Assembly: GCF_001625215.2 (NCBI RefSeq)
Contig: NC_030382.2
Span: 49,565,364 to 49,629,363, forward strand
DNA from: Daucus carota subsp. sativus
Taxonomy: Eukaryota > Streptophyta > Magnoliopsida > Apiales > Apiaceae
Length of the DNA stretch: 64,000 nt
Direction: 5' to 3'
Below the pieces are notes generated by a model. It had not been told where the DNA came from. It did not search any database and saw nothing but the letters and a program-made list of their open reading frames with translations. How positions within the stretch are numbered: position 1 is the first letter of the stretch; each line of letters opens with the position of its first letter. Shown here piece after piece: positions 11,455 to 22,556 of the stretch. A program made the translations under genes and the position numbers.

Positions 11455-13516
11455 TGTGATATCCCGTAATTTTTAGAATAATATTAATTGATTAGTAGTA
11501 ATAATAAAGGTATTAAAATTGGATTAAAATTAGGATTTAAAATTGAATTAGGATATTGGGCTTAGATAATGGATCGGATTTGTATTCGGATAACTGGTAG
11601 GGTTAGAATTAGGGTTTTGACCCTCTCTATATATTGATTTGTTTCCTCATTCTTTTATTATCTTGTGCGAGCCGCCCGACCTTTTCTTCGTTTTTATTAC
11701 AAAAAATTCGTAGGGTTTTTATTCACGCAAATCAGATTTCTTGTAAAATTCGTAGTAAATTCAGTTCTTATCGGATTTTGATGATTCTTGATGTTTTGGA
11801 AAGCTCTCTTGATTGTCTACAACTTTCGTTCACAATGTTTTCTCAGATTCGTTTTCGAACTGTTCTCAAAATCCCAAAACTTATTCAGACCCTGTTTTTC
11901 GCTTTGAATCTGAGTCAGCAGACGTTTTATTTAATTACCGATTCGTTATGAGTCCGTTTTTTTTTAGCCTTACCTTTTCAGAAAGGTCTTTTCGTCCTCT
12001 ACAACTTTTGTGTTTTGAGTTTTCCTAGAAAACATCGTTTAGGGGGTCAAAACAGGTGATTATCGGTCTGAGCAGATTGCAATCATGGAGATAATTGGAG
12101 TTTAAGTTAAAGTCGGGGTTCGGGAGTTTAGATGGTTCCTTGTGAGGTTCGCTAGTGTTTGAATTTGCTATTTTCGAGGTACGGATTTCCTTCTCTTTAT
12201 TCAGCACTCCTCTTGAAAATAAACTATTTTTGATTTGTACGGATTTCGTTCTCTTTTATTCCGCTCTAATTCTATTAGTGTTCGGTAAATTTGATTACTC
12301 TGTTTTGATCCTTTCTGTTCGGTGTGTTTGTACGGATTCGACCCTGTTTAATTCAGCGATATTCATGTTACAACTTGTTATATTCATTTAATCTTTACTC
12401 TGTTCCTTCCGCGAATATTTATTTGACTAATTTGATTTCTGAAAATTATCTCACAATCTATTTCAAAATCGTTTTTTTTCAATTGTGTTCCAAACTATAA
12501 AAGAATCTGTTTTACTTCTGTTCGAATTTTACTCGGCTATTCCTCATGGAAATAAACTATTTCGATTCGTACGGATTCTATCCTTTTATTCAGCGCTACT
12601 CCTTTCGATATTAAATGATTTTTTTCTGTTCTCTTTTGATCCGTCCGATTTGCTAAGTTTGTTTTGTGCTATTCATTTGACTGTTTTGAATTCTGAAAAA
12701 TATTTTAAAAATCTGTTTTGATTTCCGAAAAATATTTTAAAAATCTGTTTTGAAAGATTGAAATATCTGTTATGCGGTTTTCAAAGATTATACAAATTAT
12801 GATTTGTTCGGCTTATTTGAAATATCTGTATCGTACGATTGTGAAAACTATTTTATTTATGTGAACCCTTAGAGATATAGGGTATACCGAGTTACCCAGC
12901 TGTGGGGGTACTACAGCCATGTCTTTGCGGCACCATTGACATGACACTTCCGTGACAGTGTGATTGGTCACGGCGTATCCTTCTGTTAGCTCTTGGGAGG
13001 AGCTTTGGCCATTTTGATTATTTGTTCAGGATACGTGGATGCATCCAGTTCAGTTTTGATATGATTTGTGATTTGACGGTGACGTTGTATATGCCGTACA
13101 CGTTATCCGATTTGTTGCACACATTAGGTACCCTATGATGTGTGTATCTGTATATGTTCTGATCTCGGTATGATATATCCTAATCCTCGTTGCTTCAGCC
13201 TGTTATTTTAAAAATAAATGTTTTATATGATGGTCAAAATATTTTAAATGTTTCTTGTTTTGTAAATGCTTCCAATCCGTACTGGGCATTTGGCTCATGC
13301 CGTATTCTTCTTCTGGCAGGTTCTTAGGGAGATCCGGGACTGTGTGATGGAGAGCTACCCTCGGTTACAGTGATTTAGAGTTACGGAACTTTAGTGTTAT
13401 TAATAATTTATGGTTAGTGATTCTATTTACTCAAGTTTGGAACATATTAGTACTCTGTTTGCAGATTTTGGATTTATAGGTAACCTCTCGTCTTAATTTA
13501 AGATGGGGGTGTTACA
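11455..13516 (+). mobile_element. Solo LTR, Ty3/gypsy type
   Basis: A 2062-bp sequence starts TGTGATATCCCGTAA and ends GGGGGTGTTACA. It is flanked by the perfect 5-bp duplication AGTAA (11450-11454 and 13517-13521). No internal region or second LTR is present, which is the outcome of LTR-LTR recombination. The ends and length resemble the LTRs at 4793 and 8866, so it is a related but distinct family. A TATA-like CTATATATTG near 11625 may be the old LTR promoter. Several short frames inside it are not genes. Confidence 0.85.
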
Positions 13517-13521
13517 AGTAA

Positions 13522-14500
13522 TCTGTTGTGGATCCCAGATTACCAAATAGGGCCCAGTTTCAGTATTCGGCCATTTTGAGTTTACAAAGAATGCTATTGC
13601 CTCGCAAAAATTAGCTGTTATTTTTTTTTAAAAAAAGAATATTAATATGTATTCTTTTATGAAAATAGATAAATTTTTTATATAAGGAAGGACAGAAATC
13701 TATTAAATATTTAACACTATAATTATTATATAAATATGAAAAATGTTTACGACATAATTTTTTCCGATAAAAAATACACACCAAACACGTCCTCTGTTCT
13801 AAGGCGCATAATTACGTCAACTATTTCTTTTCTTGCAAATATATATAATTGTTTTTTGCATTATTAAAATACATGTTAAAAAATCACTCCTTATATGAAT
13901 AAGCAAACAGTAACGGATGGAGTCACATTATTCTTGGAATCTATTTTCACTATATTATTTTTTCATAATATATTATTTCCTTTATACTCACTCCTCCAAT
14001 CATAGAATTGAATCCCATTAGTATCTACCTGATAACGAATTTGCAACGTGCACAAAGGCAAACGTTCTCATGATAAAATTTAGTGGTTTTTAATATAAGA
14101 GCTTTTAATTTTAAATAGACACTTAATTATTATTTTTTCCGTATACAAAGTCATTTTGTCATATTTTATACGTGACAATCGTCTTTGTTACGAACGAAAT
14201 CATGCAAGATAATAACCGATTACAAAAGGTCCCGTCACATATAATAAACCAGCAAATATTTTCAGAAGTCTTATCATATCACTGGCGAAAGAGCGGCATG
14301 GATATTGCCATTTTATTTCTGTGTGAGAGTAATCGCCCCTTCCTTAATTCCAAAAGCTTGTTCTAAAAATTATACATAAATTAGTTAATTTAATAATCAT
14401 TTCAACTCCAGTAAAGAAATATTCTGTTTCATGTCAATAATATCACTTATCATCAAATTAAAAAGAGCGTGACAATACAAAATTAAACCAAGGAAAATGG
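13522..14500. other. AT-rich spacer upstream of COPT copy 2
   Basis: No gene or clear transposon was recognised. The short frame at 14172-14366 has no recognisable protein features. Confidence 0.5.
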
Positions 14501-14505
14501 GTGTA

Positions 14506-14604
14506 GTACAAATGTGGAAGTTAGTTATAGTTGTACTACCTAGCACTGTCCGTAGTACAGTATCTTAAAATAAATTATCTGCAATGATAGTGAAACGTAC
14601 GTAC
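14506..14604 (+). promoter_or_regulatory. Copper-response element cluster (five GTAC cores)
   Basis: GTAC occurs at 14506-14509, 14533-14536, 14555-14558, 14597-14600 and 14601-14604, the last two directly abutting. A TATA-like TATATAA follows at 14607-14613 and the COPT start codon is at 14724. It parallels the cluster before COPT copy 1. SPL7-type control under copper shortage is inferred from the motif and the gene. Confidence 0.68.
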
Positions 14605-14723
14605 AATATATAATAGTGAAACCATGCGTCCAATTTGCAAGTCAAGAACCCTAAAACGAGATCGATATATCAACCACCTAGCTCCAAAGATCTCTCTCGC
14701 AGAAATATATAAATTCGATTAAT

Positions 14724-15176
14724 ATGGACGGCCACATGCACGGGATGGCACCACCGGGCCAAAACGGCACCGGAAACACGCACAACTCGGTGATGCATAT
14801 GACCTTTTTTTGGGGCAAGAACGTTGATATTCTTTTTAACGATTGGCCAGGTCAGAATTCCGGTGGCATGTACGTATTAGCCTTATTTGTGGTCTTCGTT
14901 TTGGTTATGATTGTTGAGTGGCTGTCTCACTCGAATTTAATTAAACAAGGTTCGAACCATGTTGTTGCGGGATTGGTACAAACTCTAATGCATGCTATGA
15001 GGGTTGCACTGGCTTATATTGTGATGCTTGCTGTTATGTCTTTTAATGGTGGTGTGTTGATTGTAGCGGTGGCTGGACATTCTTTAGGGTTTCTGATTTT
15101 TGGTAGCAGGGTTTTTAGGAAGGCTTCTGATGGTGATGACAAAGTTTCGGATCTGCCTCCTTTGAGCACTTGTTGA
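14724..15176 (+). CDS. COPT: COPT/Ctr-type copper transporter (copy 2)
   Basis: This 150-residue intronless Ctr-family copper transporter is clearly homologous to copy 1. The shared core includes FFWGK, VEWLSHSNLIK, NHVVAGL, LMHAMRVALAY, MSFNGGV and FLIFGSRVF. The N-terminus is short and Met/His-rich (MDGHMHGMAPP). TM1 spans about 50-68, TM2 about 93-107 with M101-x3-M105, and TM3 about 109-128 with G118-x3-G122. The C-terminus ends in Cys, as in copy 1. The N-terminal Met cluster is smaller than in copy 1. It forms a tandem pair with copy 1 that was later pushed apart by the LTR insertions. Confidence 0.95.
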   Translation: MDGHMHGMAPPGQNGTGNTHNSVMHMTFFWGKNVDILFNDWPGQNSGGMYVLALFVVFVLVMIVEWLSHSNLIKQGSNHVVAGLVQTLMHAMRVALAYIVMLAVMSFNGGVLIVAVAGHSLGFLIFGSRVFRKASDGDDKVSDLPPLSTC

Positions 15177-16774
15177 TCCTTGCTAATGTTTGGTTTTTAT
15201 GTTGTGTTGTGATATTTCCGTTTGTTTGAATAAATTTGGTATGTTGATAACCTTGTTGTTATGGGCAATTTTGAGATGACATGAAATTAAAAGTACTGCA
15301 ATTAAGTGCACCCTATATAAATTGATTTGCCATTATTTAGGATCGAGTCTGATTTGGTATTCGTTAAAAACCCAACATCAGCTTTTTAACGAGCAACAAG
15401 TAGAACTTTGTTTTTGAAAAAATTAGAATGTAATTCGAACCAATCTCGCTGAAATTAAACTTTTGTACATGGGTTATATGTTAACTACATAGTGCTGAAA
15501 TTAAACATTTCTACATGATTATATTTTGACTAAAAATATTGATGTTGGCTAAAATCAATGATTTTGATTATAATTTTAGCTAACTTTCTAATATTGATTA
15601 TATTTGGCCGAGTTCTAAAAATATGTTAAGTTTTTATATCAATTATTAATATATTAAAATAATATATTTTATTTATAACAATGAAATAAATATTATTCTT
15701 GAGATATAGTCATTTTTTTTGTCAGGATCTACATACGAGTTGTATCATAGATACAATAAGCCACATCAGAGAATACTTTCATCCAATAAAATTTATCATC
15801 TAACCGAAAGATACGCAAAGATATCTCCGGACGTTTTGATAATAAGACTTTAAAGTCCGAAAAGAAAAGCCGTAAAATTTTTTCCCAAGTTCCTGAAAAT
15901 CAAAGCAAACAAAAGAAACATAAGAATGATAAATTAAGTAAAAGAAATATGTGGGGGAAACTAAACCCAATTATGACATATGACATATAATTTCTGACAA
16001 AAAACATAATAATATAACAACTTATTCAAACATAAAAGTATTAGAAACTATAAAAATATGATACAATTATGAAAAATTATAATGAACTTTGGTTAGACAC
16101 ATAATACCAAAGAAATTATAATAAATACTAATCTTTCCTTATGAGGACAAAAATACATAAACTAAAATTTTAAATTTTAAATTTTAATTTATGTATTTTT
16201 GTCATTTTTAAAATATCCTCACATGTTAAAAAAATTCAACATTATTTCTTATAAATCCATTTTATCATTATAAATCCAGTTTATCCTATTACTTTTAATC
16301 AACACAATTAGACATAATTTAAGCTTTATCAAAATAACAATAACAATAAGATAAAAACGCAAGCCCATTTTGCCTTACCCCGGTCCATTGCAAAACCAAA
16401 ACGGGCAAATATAAATCAAACAGCAAACAGAAGCTATGATATATGGTAAACAAATATAGAGAAATTATTGTAACATTACTTTATGATCCAGTACATAAAC
16501 CAATACTGCCTCTCAGAAGAAAAGGAAACATGAGTACTCATACTCTTATTTTTATTTTGACAAATCTCAGAAATCTCGGGTGAGCCAGGACTGGGACGAC
16601 AAAGGATACACTCTTATTTGATACAACTAATTATTAAATATATTATTAAATGTTTCCTCAAGCGATCACCTCTTATTTGACAAAGGTTTCAGCTGCCCCT
16701 CGTCTTCGCTCGTCTTTTATTATAAGATGTTTTAAACAAATATTTTAACTTCTACTAGCCTCTCTTTGGATAGA
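15177..16774. other. Intergenic DNA with a short perfect foldback
   Basis: This stretch contains the 3' flank of COPT copy 2 and then AT-rich spacer. At 16147-16198 two 25-bp arms form an almost perfect inverted repeat (arm start GACAAAAATACATAAA). No gene was recognised. Confidence 0.5.
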
Positions 16775-18888
16775 TCAATAAATCCATTCCTCAGGCAGAT
16801 GGAACTCATCATCACACGCCTCGTCCATTTTGCTTTGGTTCACAACTTCCTTGCTTGGAGCCTCCTCATTTTCATTTGGAGGTGCCTGGCTCGCCTCATT
16901 AGCACTCCTATTCTCACGGTGCTGCCTCAGAGACTGGAGCACCCTTTCTGGAATGATCACTCTTGAGCCTCGTCCTGATTATTCATAACACCACAATAAA
17001 AAAGATGAAGATGATTATTAGCTATACGGCTAATACATACTTAAAAACGGCTATTAATTTCTTCAATGAAAATACGTAAAGTCCTACAAAATGAGAAAAT
17101 TTTTACTAAATCTTTTTAGACAGGATAATGATTCAAAATGTCATATGAAACTTGCTCGAATGTGACGGATTATATATGATTAAAGAATCAAAGAACTCGC
17201 ATTGCGTGAAATATCATATAAAATTACATACGAATAAAGAGTTAAAAGAAATACGCATTACGCAAGCTATTATATATATTTTAGCAAATAATCCATGAGA
17301 GATAATCAAAATATATAATTAATAGTCGGAAGTCAGGCAGATCAATTAAAATAAAATCAATATATCGGAGATAAGTAAACATGATACAGAAAAATGATCA
17401 AAATACATGAATTGTGCAATGTGCATATATCTCTCAGAAAATTGATCTTATTCTCACATTGATATGCAACTCCTTTGATGTCCCTACGTCCAATGGTTGC
17501 GATTATAAAGAATTTCACAATCCAATTGCTTTTAGCTTTATTAGAATTTATACAAAAATCATTGGCTTGAGAGAATAGAGAATGATATATTTACCATTAG
17601 AACTCCACTACATATCTAAACAGACCAACACCCTCATTAGTTCCATATGCAAATCACTACCAAATGAGTGGATCCCATCACATAGATTCCTAAGTAAAGA
17701 TATAAAGGTAAAAACCATCTGCCACTACATATCTAATACAGTCTTGCATAGGAATACGACCCCATCTAAAGATTCCTCTGTATCAACACATTTAGTATAT
17801 GAAATATGCATGGTTGTCTCCAATAGCACGTTAGTCCTAGCAAACATATGGATCAAAATCCACTTGATTTCATCTCTTTAGTTATGTAGTTTTATATGCA
17901 TCTGCATGTAAGTATATAGTCATGGCAATTCATTGTACATGTGTGTGTTTATCATTAAACCACAAGAAGAAGATGCACATGAAAGGGCCCACAAGGCCAC
18001 AAACAAGCACTTCACAACTTGACGATCTCCATCCTCATACAAATCAGATTCCAAGTCAACACCAAGTAACCAATTGAATGTGAGATTTCATCATATCCTC
18101 TTTTTTTGCTTAATCTTTATCAATCTCTTTTCACATACATTGAATTATAAAAATATATATAATCATTTGTGCATATATGAAATATTCTAATAAAATATCT
18201 TTATTCCCATAAAATCCTTTTTTCTTTCCTGGTCACGTGAATATATAATTCTTTCTATATCTTCATGCAGAATAAAAAGTTAATTTTGAATTTAAGGAAT
18301 CGGAATCAAATATATTAACAAAAAATAATACCTGGCTTCCTGCGGTGGTGGTGATTGGGCGGAGAATCGGTGACTCGGGGGATGAAAACGCCGGTCCCAA
18401 CTGACCCCTTTCTCGACCCGCTCCCTGCCGGAAACACAGCTCTCATACCCGACCCGTCCGGTGCCACCGCCCTTCCGCCGCCATCTCCAGCCTCCTTCAC
18501 ATCCTTCTGCCTCCAGTAGTATTTCTTCTCCTGCTATTCAATACACAAACAATATTATATATACAAATAAAATAAAATAAATTAATGTTAATAATAATAT
18601 TAGTGAGTAAACAAGTAACAAATATTTTTTTACCTGATTCTCCAAAACATTGGTTGGTTGAAACAGAGTAGCTATGTGTTGGTTGCCTTTCTCCATCTCA
18701 TCATCATCCATGAACATGTTCGCAGTTATGTGGCGAGTTAATTCGTCAAGAGACTCCTCCCGTTCACATGTCTCGTCCGTCGATGAACCCGAAGACGACC
18801 CAAACCCGCTGAGGATCGAATCGCCGCCAGCTTCTCCGCCATGTTTCTGATAAACCCCGCTCCCCGCCACCATTTTTTCACTCAACAT
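16775..18888 (-). CDS. Plant-specific protein of unknown function, three exons
   Basis: The predicted exons are 18888-18634, 18530-18332 and 16974-16775. Phases agree (0, then 1), and donors and acceptors are GT/AG, giving 217 residues. Exon 1 has a Ser/Gly-rich start and an acidic SLDELTRHITANMFMDDDE motif. Exon 2 has EKKYYWRQKD and the GSGSRKGSVGTGVFIPR block. Exon 3 has SRVIIPERVLQSLRQH and ends EEWIY. From memory these blocks match a plant-only family carrying GTGVFLPR and VLIPARVVQALKLH motifs, whose function I do not know. The protein has no signal peptide or membrane segment. The second intron is long (about 1.36 kb). Either the Met at 18888 or the sixth codon (18873) may be the start. 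Confidence 0.75.
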
Positions 18889-19884
18889 TTTTTTCCACTA
18901 AAGGGTGGTGAATTAAGGCAGGAGATGCAAGAAAATATTACGCATCATGTGGGTATATATAATTCTACAGATAACATGGTGGGTGGGTCAGGTGTAATTT
19001 AATGTGTCCAAAATATGATCAATAAATAAATGCGCATTTAGAGATTGGGATTTAGTTGGATGGTACATTAGTTCAACTACGTAAACATGATCCGGGAGAT
19101 TCTATTTAGATTGTGTAATTTTATTTCTTTATGCACCTCAAAAGTCAAAAAAGTTTTTGTGAAAACTTTCAACGGTGGAGATGGGAGCATATAGGGAATC
19201 CATAATATACTTAAACCGTTGATTCATTGTACATGGACAGTGACAAGGAATTATAGTTAAGGTTGTTATTATAAGTGGTCACCTACGTACTTGACCATAG
19301 TCAAGGTTCGGTGAATGATTTTATGGTAATTATTGTAGCTTTTTCCATATAATGTACAAGAATATTAAATATATTAATATCTATATAAGAAGGGAGATAT
19401 TAAGAAGATAGATTATTTGAGCAAGATTTCATTTTGGTTGAGAAAAATAATGAAAGAGATAAGGGAAATCCTCTTTTGGTTTTGCTTTAAACCCACATAC
19501 TGTTTTTTAATGCTTTAAAAGTCACGAAGTGGAGTGTGTAGGTAGCTAGGCTAGCATTAGTCCCTAATTTTTTGATAAATACTTTAAGAATTTGATTGTA
19601 TATTTAAAATTAATATATTTCATTTTTTAAATAAAAATATTAATATTGTTACATTTTATTTATAAAAAAGTCAAAAAATATATTTGTATCAGTGCGGTCA
19701 AAATTTTTAGAAATATATCAAAGAAAACTCAAGAGACTGATATATATGATATATACAGAGAAAGTAATATTTTAAAAATGTTTTTCGTTAAAGTTCCAAT
19801 AAATTTTAATAAATTCAAAAGTATTTATAAATTTTTAATCAACACACTAAGGTATCACAAAATTCCTAAGATCTTGGCTTCTAA
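18889..19884. other. Promoter side of the unknown three-exon gene, AT-rich
   Basis: This is upstream DNA of the minus-strand gene ending at 18888. The short frame at 19646-19921 is not recognisable and runs into a MITE, so it is not called a gene. Confidence 0.5.
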
Positions 19885-20268
19885 GAGCATCTCCAGCAGT
19901 GTCTTAGTGTCTTCCTTATAAATATTATAAAATATTGAATCCTAGTGATTTAGGACAAGATTTTGTATTTCAACTCCAACAATAATCCTTATAATTCATT
20001 CCTTATTATTATAATAATAATAAATTTGGAAAGAGATTGATAAAAGATGAAAAGAAGAGAGAGAAAATAAGTTACAATAAGAGAGATAAATGATTTTTTT
20101 ATTAAAGAAATCAAATAAGGCATGACTAATGGTGTCTTATTAATAAGGCATGGAAGGAGAATCCTAGTGATTTAAGGCACCTCTAAGACACTGCTGGAGC
20201 ACTAATTTATGTCACATTCCTTATAATTGGACTTAGGACATGAAATAGGGAAACTGCTGGAGTTGCTC
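19885..20268. mobile_element. Tourist-type (PIF/Harbinger) MITE
   Basis: This 384-bp element carries terminal inverted repeats GAGCATCTCCAGCAG and, from the other end, GAGCAACTCCAGCAG (one mismatch). It is flanked on both sides by the 3-bp duplication TAA (19882-19884, 20269-20271). An inner copy of the terminus (CTAAGACACTGCTGGAGCAC) near 20189-20208 pairs with the left end better than the outer one does, suggesting a nested or extended end. Confidence 0.75.
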
Positions 20269-20504
20269 TAAACTCATGCTCTTAAGACCAGCTAATTTTT
20301 TAAAAATAATATGTAATATTAGTTGAATATTTTACAAGTTAAGTATATATTAAATTTTAAATTACACATAGTATGTTTTAGACCTAAAAAGATCTCGAAA
20401 ATTTCCACCCTATCCGCAAATGAATGTATTGAAATTTATATGTAACCAAACAAAAACAATTAGAAAAAATTATGGAGTAATTAAATAATTTTTGATAATA
20501 ACTA

Positions 20505-20784
20505 CTCCCTCCGTCCCACCCAATTCTTTACATTGGGTTTGGGCACGGAGGTTAAGAAATATGTATAAAGTAGTAGAAAAGAGAAAAAAAGTGGGTGAAG
20601 TGGCGGGACCCACTGATTTTTAATATATAAAAGAGAGATAGTGGAGTAAAAGTAGTGTGAAAAGGAAGAAAAAGTGGGAAAGTGGTGGGACCCATTAACT
20701 ATTTTAGGAAAGTTTTGTAATGTAAAGAAATGGGTGGGACGGCCAAATAAGGAAACTGTAAAGAATCTGGTGGGACGGAGGGAG
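20505..20784. mobile_element. Stowaway MITE with TA duplication
   Basis: A 280-bp element starts CTCCCTCCGTCCCACC and ends with the exact reverse complement GGTGGGACGGAGGGAG. The similarity continues inward through ATTCTTTACA. It is flanked by TA on both sides (20503-20504, 20785-20786). It has no coding capacity. The well-kept ends suggest a fairly recent copy. Confidence 0.9.
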
Positions 20785-20965
20785 TATTTATGAATATTTA
20801 AAATACTTTTTATCAGAAAACATTATAAAATGTTGAAGAGATTTTTTTGATTTATATTTTAATAAAAAAATAATAATTAATAAATTTAAATGGATTACCA
20901 GTGGTGTGATTTAATAATTTATGTATTTTAATAGATATTATGTATTCATATTTTAACATTCAGTG

Positions 20966-21471
20966 GGTGTATTTAAGGGTGAGCATTCGGTCGGTTCGGT
21001 CGAAAACCGGACCAAACCGAATAGACCGAGAACCGAAGTTTGAAATTTTTTCGGACCGAGCCGGACCGAAGTTTTATAATGGACCGAAGCGAAATAATTC
21101 GGTTCGGTCCGGTCCGGACCAAAAGAAACGAAATTATTTTAAAAATAAAAAATTATATTATAAATATAATTTTCATATTAATTAATCACCACCAATTCAT
21201 TAAAGATGAATATAATTAAATTTACAAATAACATATTATAATTATAACATATAAGATATATATATAATATAAATATAAATTAAATATATATATTTTGGAC
21301 TATTCGGTCCGGACCGAAATATTTTTTTACGGACCGGACGGAACTTTATTTCGGTCTATTCGGTCCGGACCGAATGGAACGAATTTTTAGAAAATTAGGA
21401 CCGAACCGAACCGAATTTACATGGTTCGGTTTTTCGATTCCGGTTCGGTTTTGCTCACCCTTAGGTGTATT
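20966..21471. mobile_element. hAT-type MITE with 8-bp duplication
   Basis: The element at 20974-21463 (490 bp) begins TAAGGGTGAGCA and ends TGCTCACCCTTA. It is flanked by the perfect 8-bp duplication GGTGTATT (20966-20973, 21464-21471). The arms are dominated by CGGTTCGGT/ACCGAACCG motifs in both orientations, so it can fold back. The duplicated site is itself the terminus of the dispersed repeat that follows, so this is a nested insertion. The short frame over its left arm is not a gene. Confidence 0.88.
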
Positions 21472-21900
21472 CAATTGAGATTTAATTAAGTTTTTTCATT
21501 CATATTTGAAGATATTCAACTCAGATTTTAAAAAATTATCAGAATCTTGTGACATTCAATTGAGATTTTAAATTATGCAACAAAATCTAGTGGTATTCAA
21601 TCATGATTTTAAATTATACTTAAAAATCTGATAGTATTAAATTGAGATTGTTTAAAATCTATTAAACTGATGGTTTTTTTTGAATTTCATGGAATGATGG
21701 ATTTTGTGGGATGTATTTTAAGTTTTTTTGATACCCAACAAAATCCATGAAATTTTGAAGGATTCGGCTTAAATCCCAAAAAATCTATATCAACTTTACT
21801 GTATCAACTCTACTGCATTTTATCAAGAATCTACACAAAATCAAAATCAGATACAATCCATTAAAATTCATAAATTAAAAACATATATTAATATACCATA
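21464..21900 (-). repeat. Dispersed TIR repeat, copy B (inverted)
   Basis: It begins GGTGTATTCAATTGAG and repeats AAATCT/AGATTT motifs. Read on the minus strand, it parallels copy A at 980-1479, with shared blocks such as TTTTAATGGATT and ATAAAATG. The far end is eroded into a short (TA)n run near 21930-21950. Confidence 0.55.
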
Positions 21901-22556
21901 AGAATAATTTTTTTCTTATAACTTAAATATGTATATATATATATATATAAACACCAAACTAATTTTTTCAACAGAAAATTTTCTAACATTATTCTCAAAT
22001 AAATCTCAATTACTTATATATATAAGATTTGATAATTGAAGATATCATTAATCAGACTCAATCAGATATTATGTTTTTACACCCGCTCTTCACAGTCTCT
22101 CCAATCTTCCTAACCTTTCAAAATATGATTTTGGCGCGTTCATTTTACCCACGTTAGATCCGCCGGACCCTTTGACTTTGGTTGATAATTAGATATCACG
22201 ATTTTAAGTAAATGCATTTAAATATGTTAAATTTGTGCTTTGTTTCGAAATCAACCTCCGAAACTTGATGCCAAGTGGACGACAATTTTTTTTGACGTCA
22301 AGGAGATATGACAATACGAGTAGATAGATCCCTATCCAAATCAACAGCGTGCTAAAATTCGAATTTCAAATTGCCCGTATATTATTATCTCTTCAACCCC
22401 AAGTCTCATCCCTTGCCCGCAATAGCACATTGCTTGCCGTCATTTCCGACCCCTTTTACTTGATTGCCACTCTATAGCAACAAACTAAAGCAAAGCAATT
22501 CTAAAATGTGACCAATAAATTAATTGATTCCCACATCATCTTGAATTCCAGCTCAA
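21901..22556. other. Upstream region of the MEE60-like gene
   Basis: AT-rich spacer with a (TA)n microsatellite near 21930. No gene or transposon ends were seen. The last 200 bp are less AT-rich and are the likely promoter and 5'UTR. Confidence 0.45.

Noticed and set aside
11634-12721. Several 70-105 codon frames in a row
   Set aside because: They are Phe/Leu-rich frames inside the solo LTR with no protein-like motif.
17582-17881. 99-codon plus-strand frame
   Set aside because: It lies in the long second intron of the minus-strand unknown gene, with no recognisable domain.
17930-18090. Minus-strand frame (LGVDLESDLYEDGD) that could be a third exon of the 16.8-18.9 kb gene
   Set aside because: The exon at 16974-16775 fits the phase and the remembered family motif (VIIPERVLQSL) much better.
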